A stretch of DNA of 64,000 bases, from positions 98,501 through 162,500 of the forward strand of contig CAUJGJ010000430.1 in NCBI GenBank assembly GCA_963170055.1, read 5' to 3'. This document shows, one piece after another, positions 14,256-30,070 of the stretch. Position 1 is the first letter of the stretch. Each line of letters opens with the position of its first letter. A program made the position numbers and the translations under genes. The DNA comes from Halisarca cf. caerulea (lineage: Eukaryota > Porifera > Demospongiae > Chondrillida > Halisarcidae). The notes below the pieces were generated by a model, which searched no databases, was not told where the DNA came from, and saw only the letters and a program-made list of their open reading frames with translations.

Positions 14256-15407
14256 AGCAATATTGAGCACTAGCACCACGCACATTCCCAGTGGACACAC
14301 ATGAAGTTTCTTGACTACTGTGGGCGTATTTGTGTAGTGCTGGATATGCTGGTGCTAATACCAATATTTGGCACTAGCACCACGCACATTCCCAGTGGAC
14401 ACACATGAAGTTTCTGAAGTGCTGTGGGTGTATTTGCGTAGTGTTGGATATGCTGGTGCTAATACCAATATTTGGCACTAGCACCACGCACATTCCCCGT
14501 GGACACACATGACCTTTCTGAAGTGCTGTGGGCGTGTTTGTTTAGTGTTGGATATGCTGGTGCTAATACCAATATTTGGCATTAGCACCACGCACATTCC
14601 CAGTGGACACACATGACCTTTCTGAAGTGCTGGGGGCGTATTTGTGTAGTGTTGGATATGCTGGTGCTAATACCAATATTTGGCACTAGCACCACGCACA
14701 TTCCCAGTGGACACACATGACCTTTCTGAAGTGCTGTGGGCGTATTTGTGTAGTGTTGGATATGCTGGTGCTAATAACAATATATGGCACTAGCACCACG
14801 CACATTCCCAGTGGACACACATGAAGTTTCTTAACTACTGTGGGCGTATTTGTGTAGTGCTGGATATGCTGGTGCTAATACCAATATTTGGCACTAGTAC
14901 CACGCACATTCCCAGTGGACACACATGACCTTTCTGAAGTGCTGTGGGCGTATTTGTGTAGTGTTGGATATGCTGGTGCTAATACCAATATTTGGCACTA
15001 GCACCACGCACATTCCCAGTGGACACACATGAAGTTTCTTAACTACTGTGGGCGTATTTGTGTAGTGCATGATATGCTGGTGCTAATACCAATATTTGGC
15101 ACTAACACCACGCACATTCCCAGTGGACACACATGAAGTTTCACAACAACTGTGGGCGTATTTGTGTAGTGCTGGATATGCTGTTGCTAATACCAATATT
15201 TGGCATTAGCACCACGCACATTCCCAGTGGACACACATGACCTTTCTGAAGTGCTGTGGGCGTATGTGTGTAGTGTTGGATATGCTGGTGCTAATACCAA
15301 TATTTGGCACTAGCACCAGGCACATTCCCAGTGGACATACATGACCTTTATGAAGTGCTGAAGGCGTATTTGTGTAGTGTTGGATATGCTGGTGCTAATA
15401 CCAATAT
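14256..15407 (+). repeat. Block recurring at +1,976 bp (19 monomers), copy 2
   Basis: This is the partner of 12,280-13,431, with the same order of variant monomers. Occasional single-base differences (for example TTTGCGTAG near 14,436) show it is older than the 3,120-bp duplication. Confidence 0.8.
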
Positions 15408-18400
15408 TCGGCACTAGCACCACGTACATTCTCAGTGGACACACATGACCTTTCTGAAGTGCTGTTGGCGTATTTGTGTAGTGTTGGATATGCTGGTGCT
15501 AATACCAATATTGAGCACTAGCACCACGCACATTCCCAGTGGACAGACATGAAGTTTCTTGACTACTGTGGGCGTATTTGTGTAGTGCTGGATATGCTGG
15601 TGCTAATACCAATATTTGGCACTAGCACCACGCACATTCCCAGTTGTCACACATGAAGTTTCACAACAACTGTGGGCGTATTTGTGTAGTGTTGGATATG
15701 CTGGTGCTAATAACAATATTTGGCACTAGCACCACGCACATTCCCTGTGGACACACATGAAGTTTTTGAAGTGCTGTGGGCGTATTTGTGTAGTGTTGGA
15801 TATGCTGGTGCTAATACCAATATTTGGCACTAGCACCACGCACATTCCCAGTGGACACACATGAAGTTTCTGAAGTGCTGTGGGCGTATTTGTGTAGTGT
15901 TGGATATGCTGGTGCTAATACCAATATTTGGAACTAGCACCACGCACATTCCCGGTGGACACACATGAAGTTTCTTAACTACTGTGGGCGTATTTGCGTA
16001 GTGCTGGATATGCTGGTGCTAATACCAATATTTGGCACTAGCACCACGCACATTCCCAGTGGACACACATGAAGTTTAATAACAACTGTGGGCGTATTTG
16101 TGTAGTTCTGGATATGCTGGTGCTAATACCAATATTTTGCACTAGCACCACGCACATTCCCAGTGGACACACATGACCTTTCTGAAGTGCTGTGGGCGTA
16201 TGTGTGTAGTGTTGGATATGCTGGTGCTAATACCAATATTTGGCACTAGCACCACGCACATTCCCGGTGGACACACATGACCTTTCTGAAGTGCTGTGGG
16301 CGTATTTGTGTAGTGTTGGATATGCTGGTGTTAATACCAATATTTGGCACTAGCACCACGCACATTCCCCGTGGACACACATGACCTTTCTGAAGTGCTG
16401 TGGGCGTGTTTGTGTAGTGTTGGATATGCTGGTGCTAATACCAATATTTGGCACTAGCACCACGCACATTCCCGGTGGACACACATGACCTTTCTGAAGT
16501 GCTGTGGGCGTATTTGTGTAGTGTTGGATATGCTGGTGCTAATAACAATATATGGCACTAGCACCACGCACATTCCCAGTGGACACACATGAAGTTTCTT
16601 AACTACTGTGGGCGTATTTGTGTAGTGCTGGATATGCTGGTGCTAATACCAATATTTGGCACTAGCACCACGCACATTCCCAGAGGACACACATGACCTT
16701 TCTGAAGTGCTGTGGGCGTATTTGTGTAGTGTTGGATATGCTGGTGCTAATACCAATATTTGGCACTAGCACCACGCACATTCCCAGTGGACACACATGA
16801 AGTTTCTGAAGTTCTGTTGGTGTATTTGTGTAGTGTTGGATATGCTGGTGCTAATACCAATATTTGGCACTAGCACCACGCACATTCCCAGTGCACACAC
16901 ATGATGTTTGTTAACTACTGTGGGCGTATTTGTGTAATGTTGGATATGCTGGTGCTAATACCAATATTTGGCACTAGCACCACGCACATTCCCAGTGGAC
17001 ACACATGAAGTTTCTTAACTACTGTGGGCGTATTTGTGTAGTGCTGGATATGCTGGTGCTAATACCAATATTTGGCACTAGCACCACGTACATTCCCAGT
17101 GGACACACATGACCTTTCTGAAGTGCTGTGGGCGTATTTGTGTAGTGTTGTATATGCTGGTGCTAATACCAATATTTGGCACTAGCACCACGCACATTCC
17201 CAGTGGACACACATGACCTTTCTGAAGTGCTGTGGACGTATTTGTGTAGTGTTGGATATGCTGGTGCTAATACCAATATTTGGCACTAGCACCACGCACA
17301 TTCCCAGTGGACACACATGACCTTTCAGAAGTGCTGTGGGCGTATGTGTGTAGTGTTGGATATGCTGGTGCTAATACCAATATTTGGCAAAGCACCACGC
17401 ACATTCCCAGTGCACACACATGATGTTTCTTAACTACTGTGGGCGTATTTGTGTAATGTTGGATATGCTGGTGCTAATACCAATATTTGGCACTAGCACC
17501 ACGCACATTCCCAGTGGACACACATGAAGTTTCTTAACTACTGTGGGCGTATTTGTGTAGTGCTGGATATGCTGGTGCTAATACCAATATTTGGCACTAG
17601 CACCACGTACATTCCCAGTGGACACACATGACCTTTCTGAAGTGCTGTTGGCGTATTTGTGTAGTGTTGGATATGCTGGTGCTAATACCAATATTTGGCA
17701 CTAGCACCACGCACATTTCCGGTGGACACACATGACCTTTCTGAAGTGCTGTGGGCGTATTTGTGTAGTGTTGGATATGCTGGTGCTAATACCAATATTT
17801 GGCACTAGCACCCCGCACATTCCCGGTGGACACACATGACCTTTCTGAAGTGCTGTGGGCGTATTTGTGTAGTGTTGGATATGCTGGTGCTAATAACAAT
17901 ATATGGCACTAGCACCACGCACATTCCCAGTGGACACACATGAAGTTTCTTAACTACTGTGGGCGTCATTGTGTAGTGCTGGATATGCTGGTGCTAATAC
18001 CAATATTTGGCACTAGCACCACGCACATTCCCAGTGGACACACATGACCTTTCTGAAGTGCTGTGGGCGTATTTGTGTAGTGTTGGATATGCTGGTGCTA
18101 ATACCAATATTTGGCACTAGCACCACGCACATTCCCCGTGGACACACATGAAGTTTCTGAATTGCTGTGGGCGTATTTGTGTAGTGTTGGATATGCTGGT
18201 GCTAATACCAATATTTGGCACTAGCACCACGCACATTCCCAGTGGACACATATGAAGTTTCTGAAATGCTGTGGGCGTATTTGTGTAGTGTTGGATAGCT
18301 GGTGCTAATACCAATATTTGGCACTAGCACCACGCACATTCCCAGTGGACACACATTAAGTTTCTGAAGTGCTGTAGGCGTATTTGTGTAGTGTTGGATA

Positions 18401-21400
18401 TGCTGGTGCTAATACCAATATTTGGCACTAGCACCACGCACATTCCCAGTGGACACACATGAAGTTTCTTAACTACTGTGGGCGTATTTGTGTAGTGCAT
18501 GATATGCTGGTGCTAATACAAATATTTTGCACTAGCACCACGCACATTCCCAGTGGACACACATGAAGTTTCTCAACAACTGTGGGCGTATTTGTGTAGT
18601 GCTGGATATGCTGTTGCTAATACCAATATTTGGCATTAGCACCACGCACATTCCCAGTGGACACACATGACCTTTCTGAAGTGCTGTGGGCGTATGTGTG
18701 TAGTGTTGGATATGCTGGTGCTAATACCAATATTTTGCACTAGCACCACGCACATTCCCAGTGGACACACATGACCTTTCTGAAGTGCTGTGGGCGTATG
18801 TGTGTAGTGTTGGATATGCTGGTGCTAATACCAATATTCGGCACTAGCACCACGTACATTCTCAGTGGACACACATGACCTTTCTGAAGTGCTGTTGGCG
18901 TATTTGTGTAGTGTTGGATATGCTGGTGCTAATACCAATATTGAGCACTAGCACCACGCACATTCCCAGTGGACAGACATGAAGTTTCTTGACTACTGTG
19001 GGCGTATTTGTGTAGTGCTGGATATGCTGGTGCTAATACCAATATTTGGCACTAGCACCACGCACATTCCCAGTGGACACACATGACCTTTCTGAAGTGC
19101 TGTGGGAGTATCTGTGTAGTTTTGGATATGCTGGTGCTAATACCAATATTTGGCACTAGCACCACGCACATTCCCGGTGGACACACATGACCTTTCTGAT
19201 GTGCTGTGGGCGTATTTGTGTAGTGTTGGATATGCTGGTGCTAATAACAATATTTGGCACTAGCACCACGCACATTCCTAGTGGACACACATGAAGTTTC
19301 TTAACTACTGTGGGCGTATTTGTGTAGTGCTGGATATGCTGGTGCTAATACCAATATTTGGCACTAGCACCACGCACATACCCAGTGGACACACATGACC
19401 TTTCAGAAGTGCTGTGGGCGTATGTGTGTAGTGTTGGATATGCTGGTGCTAATACCAATATTTGGCACTAGCACCACGCACATTTCCGGTGGACACACAT
19501 GACCTTTCTGAAGTGCTGTGGGCGTATTTGTGTAGTGTTGGATATGCTGGTGCTAATACCAATATTTGGCACTAGCACCCCGCACATTCCCGGTGGACAC
19601 ACATGACCTTTCTGAAGTGCTGTGGGCGTATTTGTGTAGTGTTGGATATGCTGGTGCTAATAACAATATATGGCACTAGCACCACGCACATTCCCAGTGG
19701 ACACACATGAAGTTTCTTAACTACTGTGGGCGTAATTGTGTAGTGCTGGATATGCTGGTGCTAATACCAATATTTGGCACTAGCACCACGCACATTCCCA
19801 GTGGACACACATGACCTTTCTGAAGTGCTGTGGGCGTATTTGCGTAGTGTTGGATATGCTGGTGCTAATACCAATATTTGGCACTAGCACCACGCACATT
19901 CCCAGTGGACACACATGAAGTTTCTGAATTGCTGTGGGCGCATTTGTGTAGTGTTTGATATGCTGGTGCTAATACCAATATTTGGCACTAGCACCACGCA
20001 CATTCCCAGTGGACACACATGAAGTTTCAAAAATGCTGTGGGCGTATTTGTGTAGTGTTGGATAGCTGGTGCTAATACCAATATTTGGCACTAGCACCAC
20101 GCACATTCCCAGTGGACACACATTAAGTTTCTGAAGTGCTGTGGGCGTATTTGTGTAGTGTTGGATATGCTGGTGCTAATACCAATATTTGGCACTAGCA
20201 CCACGCACATTCCCAGTGGACACACATGAAGTTTATTAACTACTGTGGGCGTATTTGTGTAGTGCATGATATGCTGGTGCTAATACAAATATTTGGCACT
20301 AGCACCACGCACATTCCCAGTGGACACACATGAAGTTTCACAACAACTGTGGGCGTATTTGTGTAGTGCTGGATATGCTGTTGCTAATACCAATATTTGG
20401 CATTAGCACCACGCACATTCCCAGTGGACACACATGACCTTTCTGAAGTGCTGTGGGCGTATGTGTGTAGTGTTGGATATGCTGGTGCTAATACCAATAT
20501 TTTGCACTAGCACCACGCACATTCCCAGTGGACACACATGACCTTTCTGAAGTGCTGTGGGCGTATGTGTGTAGTGTTGGATAGCTGGTGCTAATACCAA
20601 TATTAGGCACTAGCACCACGCACATTCCCAGTGGACACACATTAAGTTTCTGAAGTGCTGTGGGCGTATTTGTGTAGTGTTGGATATGCTGGTGCTAATA
20701 CCAATATTTGGCACTAGCACCACGCACATTCCCAGTGGACACACATGAAGTTTCTTAACTACTGTGGGCGTATTTGTGTAGTGCATGATATTCTGGTGCT
20801 AATACAAATATTTGGCACTAGCAAAACGCACATTCCCAGTGGACACACATGAAGTTTCACAACAACTGTGGGCGTATTTGTGTAGTGCTGGATATGCTGT
20901 TGCTAATACCAATATTTGGCATTAGCACCACGCACATTCCCAGTGGACACACATGACCTTTCTGAAGTGCTGTGGGCGTATGTGTGTAGTGTTGGATATG
21001 CTGGTGCTAATACCAATATTTTGCACTAGCACCACGCACATTCCCAGTGGACACACATGACCTTTCTGAAGTGCTGTGGGCGTATGTGTGTAGTGTTGGA
21101 TATGCTGGTGCTAATACCAATATTCGGCACTAGCACCACGTACATTCTCAGTGGACACACATGACCTTTCTGAAGTGCTGTTGGCGTATTTGTGTAGTGT
21201 TGGATATGCTGGTGCTAATACCAATATTGAGCACTAGCACCACGCACATTCCCAGTGGACAGACATGAAGTTTCTTGACTACTGTGGGCGTATTTGTGTA
21301 GTGCTGGATATGCTGGTGCTAATACCAATATTTGGCACTAGCACCACGCACATTCCCAGTGGACACACATGACCTTTCTGAAGTGCTGTGGGAGTATCTG

Positions 21401-21999
21401 TGTAGTGTTGGATATGCTGGTGCTAATACCAATATTTGGCACTAGCACCACGCACATTCCCGGTGGACACACATGACCTTTCTGATGTGCTGTGGGCGTA
21501 TTTGTGTAGTGTTGGATATGCTGGTGCTAATAACAATATTTGGCACTAGCACCACGCACATTCCCAGTGGACACACATGAAGTTTCTTAACTACTGTGGG
21601 CGTATTTGTGTAGTGCTGGATATGCTGGTGCTAATACCAATATTTGGCACTAGCACCACGCACATTCCCAGTGGACACACATGACCTTTCTGAAGTGCTG
21701 TGGGCGTATTAGTGTAGGGTTGGATATGCTGGTTATAATACCAATATTTGGCACTAGCACCACGCACATTCCCAGTGGACACACATGACCTTTCTGAAGT
21801 GCTGTGGGCGTATTTGTGTAGTGTTGGATATGCTGGTGCTAATACCAATATTTGGCACTAGCACCACGCACATTCCCAGTGGACACACATGAAGTTTCTT
21901 AACTACTGTGGGCGTATTTTTGTAGTGCTGGATATGCTGGTGCTAATACCAATATTTGGCACTAGCACCACGCACATTCCCAATGGACACACATGACCT

Positions 22000-23455
22000 T
22001 TCTGAAGTGCTGTGGGCGTATTTGTGTAGTGTTGGATATGCTGGTGCTAATACCAATATATGGCACTAGCACCACGCACATTCCCAGTGGACACACATGA
22101 AGTTTCTGAAGTTCTGTTGGTGTATTTGTGTAGTGTTGGATATGCTGGTGCTAATACCAATATTTGGCACTAGCACCACGCACATTCCCAGTGCACACAC
22201 ATGATGTTTCTTAACTACTGTGGGCGTATTTGTGTAATGTTGGATATGCTGGTGCTAATACCAATATTTGGCACTAGCACCACGCACATTCCCAGTGGAC
22301 ACACATGAAGTTTCTTAACTACTGTGGGCGTATTTGTGTAGTGCTGGATATGCTGGTGCTAATACCAATATTTGGCACTAGCACCACGTACATTCCCAGT
22401 GGACACACATGACCTTTCTGAAGTGCTGTGGGCGTATTTGTGTAGTGTTGTATATTCTCGTGCTAATACCAATATTTGGCACTAGCACCACGCACATTCC
22501 CAGTGGACACACATGAAGTTTCTGAAGTGCTGTGGGCGTATTTGTGTAGTGTTGGATATGCTGGTGCTAATACCAATATTTGGCACTAGCACCACGCACA
22601 TTCCCAGTGCACACACATGACCTTTCAGAAGTGCTGTGGGCGTATGTGTGTAGTGTTGGATATGCTGGTGCTAATACCAATATTTGGCACTAGCACCACG
22701 CACATTTCCGGTGGACACACATGACCTTTCTGAAGTGCTGTGGGCGTATTTGTGTAGTGTTGGATATGCTGGTGCTAATACCAATATATGGCACTAGCAC
22801 CACGCACATTCCCAGTGGACACACATGAAGTTTCTGAAGTTCTGTTGGTGTATTTGTGTAGTGTTGGATATGCTGGTGCTAATACCAATATTTGGCACTA
22901 GCACCACGCACATTCCCAGTGCACACACATGATGTTTCTTAACTACTGTGGGCGTATTTGTGTAATGTTGGATATGCTGGTGCTAATACCAATATTTGGC
23001 ACTAGCACCACGCACATTCCCAGTGGACACACATGAAGTTTCTTAACTACTGTGGGCGTATTTGTGTAGTGCTGGATATGCTGGTGCTAATACCAATATT
23101 TGGCACTAGCACCACGTACATTCCCAGTGGACACACATGACCTTTCTGAAGTGCTGTGGGCGTATTTGTGTAGTGTTGTATATTCTGGTGCTAATACCAA
23201 TATTTGGCACTAGCACCACGCACATTCCCAGTGGACACACATGAAGTTTCTGAAGTGCTGTGGGCGTATTTGTGTAGTGTTGGATATGCTGGTGCTAATA
23301 CCAATATTTGGCACTAGCACCACGCACATTCCCAGTGCACACACATGACCTTTCAGAAGTGCTGTGGGCGTATGTGTGTAGTGTTGGATATGCTGGTGCT
23401 AATACCAATATTTGGCACTAGCACCACGCACATTTCCGGTGGACACACATGACCT
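22000..23455 (+). repeat. Tandem pair of 7-monomer blocks (728 bp each)
   Basis: Variants repeat at +728 bp (7 x 104): GTTCTGTTGGTG at 22,111 and 22,839, the CCCAGTGCACACACATGATG monomer, TTGTATATTCT, and CCCAGTGCACACACATGACC. One difference is TATTCTCG near 22,455 against TATTCTGG near 23,183. Edges are approximate. Confidence 0.8.
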
Positions 23456-26400
23456 TTCTGAAGTGCTGTGGGCGTATTTGTGTAGTGTTGGATATGCTGG
23501 TGCTAATACCAATATTTGGCACTAGCACCACGCACATTCCCGGTGGACACACATGACCTTTCTGAAGTACTGTGGGCGTATTTGTGTAGTGTTGGATATG
23601 CTGGTGCTAATAACAATATATGGCACTAGCACCACGCACATTCCCAGTGGACACACATGAAGTTTCTTAACTACTGTGGGCGTAATTGTTTAGTGCTGGA
23701 TATGCTGGTGCTAATACCAATATTTGGCACTAGCACCACGCACATTCCCAGTGGACACACATGACCTTTCTGAAGTGCTGTGGGCGTATTTGTGTAGTGT
23801 TGGATATGCTGGTGCTAATAACAATATTTGGCACTAGCACCACGCACATTCCCAGTGGACACACATGAAGTTTCTGAAGTGCTGTGGGCGTATTTGTGTA
23901 GTGTTGGATATGCTGGTGCTAATACCAATATTTGGCACTAGCACCCCGCACATTCCCGGTGGACACACATGACCTTTCTGAAGTGCTGTGGGCGTATTTG
24001 TGTTGTGTTGGATATCCTGGTGCTAATAACAATATATGGCACTAGCACCACGCACATTCCCAGTGGACACACATGAAGTTTCTTAACTACTGTGGGCGTA
24101 ATTGTGTAGTGCTGGATATGCTGGTGCTAATACCAATATTTGGCACTAGCACCACGCACATTCCCAGTGGACACACATGACCTTTCTGAAGTGCTGTGGG
24201 CGTATTTGTGTAGTGTTGGATATGCTGGTGCTAATAACAATATTTGGCACTAGCACCACGCACATTCCCAGTGGACACACATGAAGTTTCTGAAGTGCTG
24301 TGGGCGTATTTGTGTAGTGTTGGATATGCTGGTGCTAATACCAATATTTGGCACTAGCACCACGCACATTCCCAGTGGACACACATGAAGTTTCAGAAAT
24401 GCTGTGGGCGTATTTGTGTAGTGTTGGATAGCTGGTGCTAATAGCAATATTTGGCACTAGCACCACGCACATTCCCAGTGGACACACATGAAGTTTCTGA
24501 AGTGCTGTGGGCGTATTTGTGTAGTGTTGGATATGCTGGTGCTAATATTAATATTTGGCACTAGCACCACGCACATTCCCAGTGGACACACATGAAGTTT
24601 CTTAACTACTGTGGGCGTATTTGTGTAGTGCATGATATGCTGGTGCTAATACCAATATTTGGCACTAGCACCACGCACATTCCCAGTGGACACACATGAA
24701 GTTTCACAACAACTGTGGGCGTATTTGTGTAGTGCTGGATATGCTGGTGCTAATACCAATATTTGGCATTAGCACCACGCACATTCCCAGTGGACACACA
24801 TCACCTTTCTGAAGTGCTGTGGGCGTATGTGTGTAGTGTTGGATATGCTGGTGCTAATACCAATATTTTGCACTAGCACCACGCACATTCCCAGTGGACA
24901 CACATGACCTTTCTGAAGTGCTGTGGGCGTATTTGTGTAGTGTTGGATATGCTGGTGCTAATACCAATATTCGGCACTAGCACCACGTACATTCTCAGTG
25001 GACACACATGACCTTTCTGAAGTGCTGTTGGCGTATTTGTGTAGTGTTGGATATGCTGGTGCTAATACCAATATTGAGCACTAGCACCACGCACATTCCC
25101 AGTGGACACACATGAAGTTTCTTGACTACTGTGGGCGTATTTGTGTAGTGCTGGATATGCTGGTGCTAATACCCATATTTGGCACTAGAACCACGCACAT
25201 TCCCAGTGGACACACATGAAGTTTCTGAAGTGCTATGGGTGTATTTGTGTAGTGTTGGATATGCTGGTGCTAATACCAATATTTGGCACTAGCACCACGC
25301 ACATTCCCCGTGGACACACATGACCTTTCTGAAGTGCTGTGGGCGTGTTTGTTTAGTGTTGGATATGCTGGTGCTAATACCAATATTTGGCATTAGCACC
25401 ACGCACATTCCCAGTGGACACACATGACCTTTCTGATGTGCTGGGGGCGTATTTGTGTAGTGTTGGATATGCTGGTGCTAATACCAATATTTGGCACTAG
25501 CACCACGCACATTCCCGGTGGACACACATGACCTTTCTGTAGTGCTGTGGGCGTATTTGTGTAGTGTTGGATATGCTGGTGCTAATAACAATATATGGCA
25601 CTAGCACCACGCACATTCCCAGTGGACACACATGAAGTTTCTTAACTACTGTGGGCGTATTTGTGTAGTGCTGGATATGCTGGTGCTAATACCAATATTT
25701 GGCACTAGTACCACGCACATTCCCAGTGGACACACATGACCTTTCTGAAGTGCTGTGGGCGTATTTGTGTAGTGTTTGATATGCTGGTGCTAATACCAAT
25801 ATTTGGCACTAGCACCACGCACATTCCCAGTGGACACACATGAAGTTTCTGAAGTTCTGTTGGTGTATTTGTGTAGTGTTGGATATGCTGGTGCTAATAC
25901 CAATATTTGGCACTAGCACCACGCACATTCCCAGTGCACACACATGATGTTTCTTAACTACTGTGGGCGTATTTGTGTAATGTTGGATATGCTGGTGCTA
26001 ATACCAATATTTGGCACTAGCACCACGCACATTCCCAGTGGACACACATGAAGTTTCTTAACTACTGTGGGCGTATTTGTGTAGTGCTGGATATACTGGT
26101 GCTAATACCAATATTTGGCACAAGCACCACGTACATTCCCAGTGGACACACATGACCTTTCTGAAGTGCTGTGGGCGTATTTGTGTAGTGTTGTATATGC
26201 TGGTGCTAATACCAATATTTGGCACTAGCACCACGCACATTCCCAGTGGACACACATGACCTTTCTGAAGTGCTGTGGGCGTATTTGTGTAGTGTTGGAT
26301 ATGCTGGTGCTAATACCAATATTTGGCACTAGCACCACGCACATTCCCAGTGGACACACATGACCTTTCAGAAGTGCTGTGGGCGTACGTGTGTAGTGTT

Positions 26401-26536
26401 GGATAAGCTGGTGCTATTACCAATATTTGGCACTAGCACCACGCACATTTCCGGTGGACACACATGACCTTTCTGAAGTGCTGTGGGCGTATTTGTGTAG
26501 TGTTGGATATGCTGGTGCTAATACCAATATTTGGCA

Positions 26537-28757
26537 CTAGCACCACGCACATTCCCGGTGGACACACATGAAGTTTCTGAAGTGCTGTGGGCGTATTTGT
26601 GTAGTGTTGGATATGCTGGTGTTAATACCAATATTTGGCACTAGCACCACGCACATTCCCAGTGGACACACATGAAGTTTCTGAAATGCTGTGGGCGTAT
26701 TTGTGTAGTGTTGGATAGCTGGTGCAAATACCAATATTTGGCACTAGCACCACGCACATTCCCAGTGGACACACATGAAGTTTCTGAAGTGCTGTGGGCG
26801 TATTTGTGTAGTGTTGGATATGCTGGTGCTAATACCAATATTTGGCACTAGCACCACGCACATTCCCAGTGGACACACATTAAGTTTCTTAACTACTGTG
26901 GGCGTATTTGTGTAGTGCATGATATGCTGGTGCTAATACCAATATTTGGCACTAACACCACGCACATTCCCAGTGGACACACATGAAGTTTCACAACAAC
27001 TGTGGGCGTATTTGTGTAGTGCTGGATATGCTGGTGCTAATACCAATATTTGGCATTAGCACCACGCACATTCCCAGTGGACACACATGACCTTTCTGAA
27101 GTGCTGTGGGCGTATGTGTGTAGTGTTGGATATGCTGGTGCTAATACCAATATTTGGCACTAGCACCACGCACATTCCCAGTGGACACACATGACCTTTC
27201 TGAAGTGCTGTGGGCGTATTTGTGTAGTGTTGGATATGCTGGTGCTAATACCAATATTCGGCACTAGCACCACGTACATTCTCAGTGGACACACATGACC
27301 TTTCTGAAGTGCTGTTTGCGTATTTGTGTAGTGTTGGATATGCTGGTGCTAATACCAATATTGAGCACTAGCACCACGCACATTCCCAGTGGACAGACAT
27401 GAAGTTTCTTGACTACTTTGGGCGTATTTGTGTAGTGCTGGATATGCTGGTGCTAATACCAATATTTGGCACTAGCACCACGCACATTCCCAGTGGACAC
27501 ACATGACCTTCTTTAAGTGCTGTGGGAGTATCTGTGTAGTGTTGGATATGCTGGTGCTAATACCAATATTTTGCACTAGCACCACGCACATTCCCGGTGG
27601 ACACACATGACCTTTCTGAAGTGCTGTGGGCGTATTTGTGTAGTGTTGGATATGCTGGTGCTAATACCAATATTTGGCACTAGCACCACGCACATTCCCA
27701 GTGGACACACATGAAGTTTCTGAAGTGCTGTGGGCGTATTTGTGTAGTGTTGGATATGCTGGTGCTAATACCAATATTTGGCACTAGCACCACGCACATT
27801 CCCAGTGGACACACATGAAGTTTCTTAACTACTGTGGGCGTATTTGTGTAGTGCATGATATGCTGGTGCTAATACCAATATTTGGCACTAGCACCACGCA
27901 CATTCCCGGTGGACACACATGAAGTTTCACAACAACTGTGGGCGTATTTGTGTAGTGCTGGATATGCTGGTGCTAATACCAATATTTGGTATTAGCACCA
28001 CGCACATTCCCAGTGGACACACATGACCTTTCTGAAGTGCTGTGGGCGTATGTGTGTAGTGTTGGATATGCTGGTGCTAATACCAATATTTTGCACTAGC
28101 ACCACGCACATTCCCAGTGGACACACATGACCTTTCTGAAGTGCTGTGGGCGTATTTGTGTAGTGTTGGATATGCTGGTGCTAATACCAATATTCGGCAC
28201 TAGCACCACGTACATTCTCAGTGGACACACATGACCTTTCTGAAGTGCTGTTGGCGTATTTGTGTAGTGTTGGATATGCTGGTGCTAATACCAATATTGA
28301 GCACTAGCACCACGCACATTCCCAGTGGACAGACATGAAGTTTCTTGACTACTGTGGGCGTATTTGTGTAGTGCTGGATATGCTGGTGCTAATACCAATA
28401 TTTGGCACTAGCACCACGCACATTCCCAGTGGACACACATGACCTTTTTTAAGTGCTGTGGGAGTATCTGTGTAGTGTTGGATATGCTGGTGCTAATACC
28501 AATATTTTGCACTAGCACCACGCACATTCCCGGTGGACACACATGACCTTTCTGAAGTGCTGTGGGCGTATTTGTGTAGTGTTGGATATGCTGGTGCTAA
28601 TACCAATATTTGGCACTAGCACCACGCACATTCCCAGTGGACACACATGAAGTTTCTTAACTACTGTGGGCGTATTTGTGTAGTGCTGGATATGCTGGTG
28701 CTAATACCAATATTTGGCACTAGCACCACGCACATTCCCAGTGGACACACATGACCT
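26537..28757 (+). repeat. Block recurring at +3,534 bp (34 monomers), copy 1
   Basis: Private marks match at a constant 3,534-bp offset (34 x 104 minus 2): the GTGCAAATACC short monomer near 26,721, GTTTGCG near 27,315, GACCTTCTTTAAGTGC near 27,505 and GACCTTTTTTAAG at 28,441. The block immediately left (about 26,060-26,450) instead matches 29,280-29,670 at +3,222, so this is not one simple copy. Confidence 0.8.
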
Positions 28758-30070
28758 TTCTGAAGTGCTGTGGGCGTATTTGTGTAGTGTTGGATATGCT
28801 GGTGATAATACCAATATTTGGCACTAGCACCACGCACATTCCCAGTGGACACACATGACCTTTCTGAAGTGCTGTGGGCGTATTTGTGTAGTGTTGGATA
28901 TGCTGGTGCTAATACCAATATTTGGCACTAGCACCACGCACATTCCCAGTGCACTCACATGATGTTTCTTAACTACTGTGGGCGTATTTGTGTAATGCTG
29001 GACATGCTGGTGCTAATACCAATATTTGGCACTCTCACCACGCACATTCCAAGTGGACACACATGAAGTTTCTTAACTACTGTGGGCGTATTTTGTAGTG
29101 TTGGATATGCTGGTGCTAATACCAATATTTGGCACTAGCACCACGCACATTCCCAGTGCACACACATGATGTTTCTTAACTACTGTGGGCGTATTTGTGT
29201 AATGTTGGATATGCTGGTGCTAATACCAATATTTGGCACTAGCACCATGCACATTCCCAGTGGACACACATGAAGTTTCTTAACTACTGTGGGCGTATTT
29301 GTGTAGTGCTGGATATGCTGGTGCTAATACCAATATTTGGCACAAGCACCACGTACATTCCCAGTGGACACACATGACCTTTCTGAAGTGCTGTGGGCGT
29401 ATTTGTGTAGTGTTGTATATGCTGGTGCTAATACCAATATTTGGCACTAGCACCACGCACATTCCCAGTGGACACACATGACCTTTCTGAAGTGCTGTGG
29501 GCGTATTTGTGTAGTGTTGGATTTGCTGGTGCTAATACCAATATTTGGCACTAGCACCACGCACATTCCCAGTGGACACACATGACCTTTCAGAAGTGCT
29601 GTGGGCGTACGTGTGTAGTGTTGGATAAGCTGGTGCTATTACCAATATTTGGCACTAGCACCACGCACATTTCCGGTGGACACACATGACCTTTCTGAAG
29701 TGCTGTGGGCGTATTTGTGTAGTGTTGGATATGCTGGTGCTAATACCAATATTTGGCACTAGCACCACGCACATTCCCGGTGGACACACATGACCTTTCT
29801 GAAGTGCTGTGGGCGTATTTGTGTAGTGTTGGATATGCTGGTGCTAATAACAATATATGGCACTAGCACCACGCACATTCCCAGTGGACACACATGAAGT
29901 TTCTTAACTACTGTGGGCGTAATTGTGTAGTGCTGGATATGCTGGTGCTAATACCAATATTTGGCACTAGCACCACGCACATTCCCGGTGGACACACATG
30001 ACCTTTCTGAAGTGCTGTGGGCGTATTTGTGTAGTGTTGGATATGCTGGTGCTAATACCAATATTTGGCA

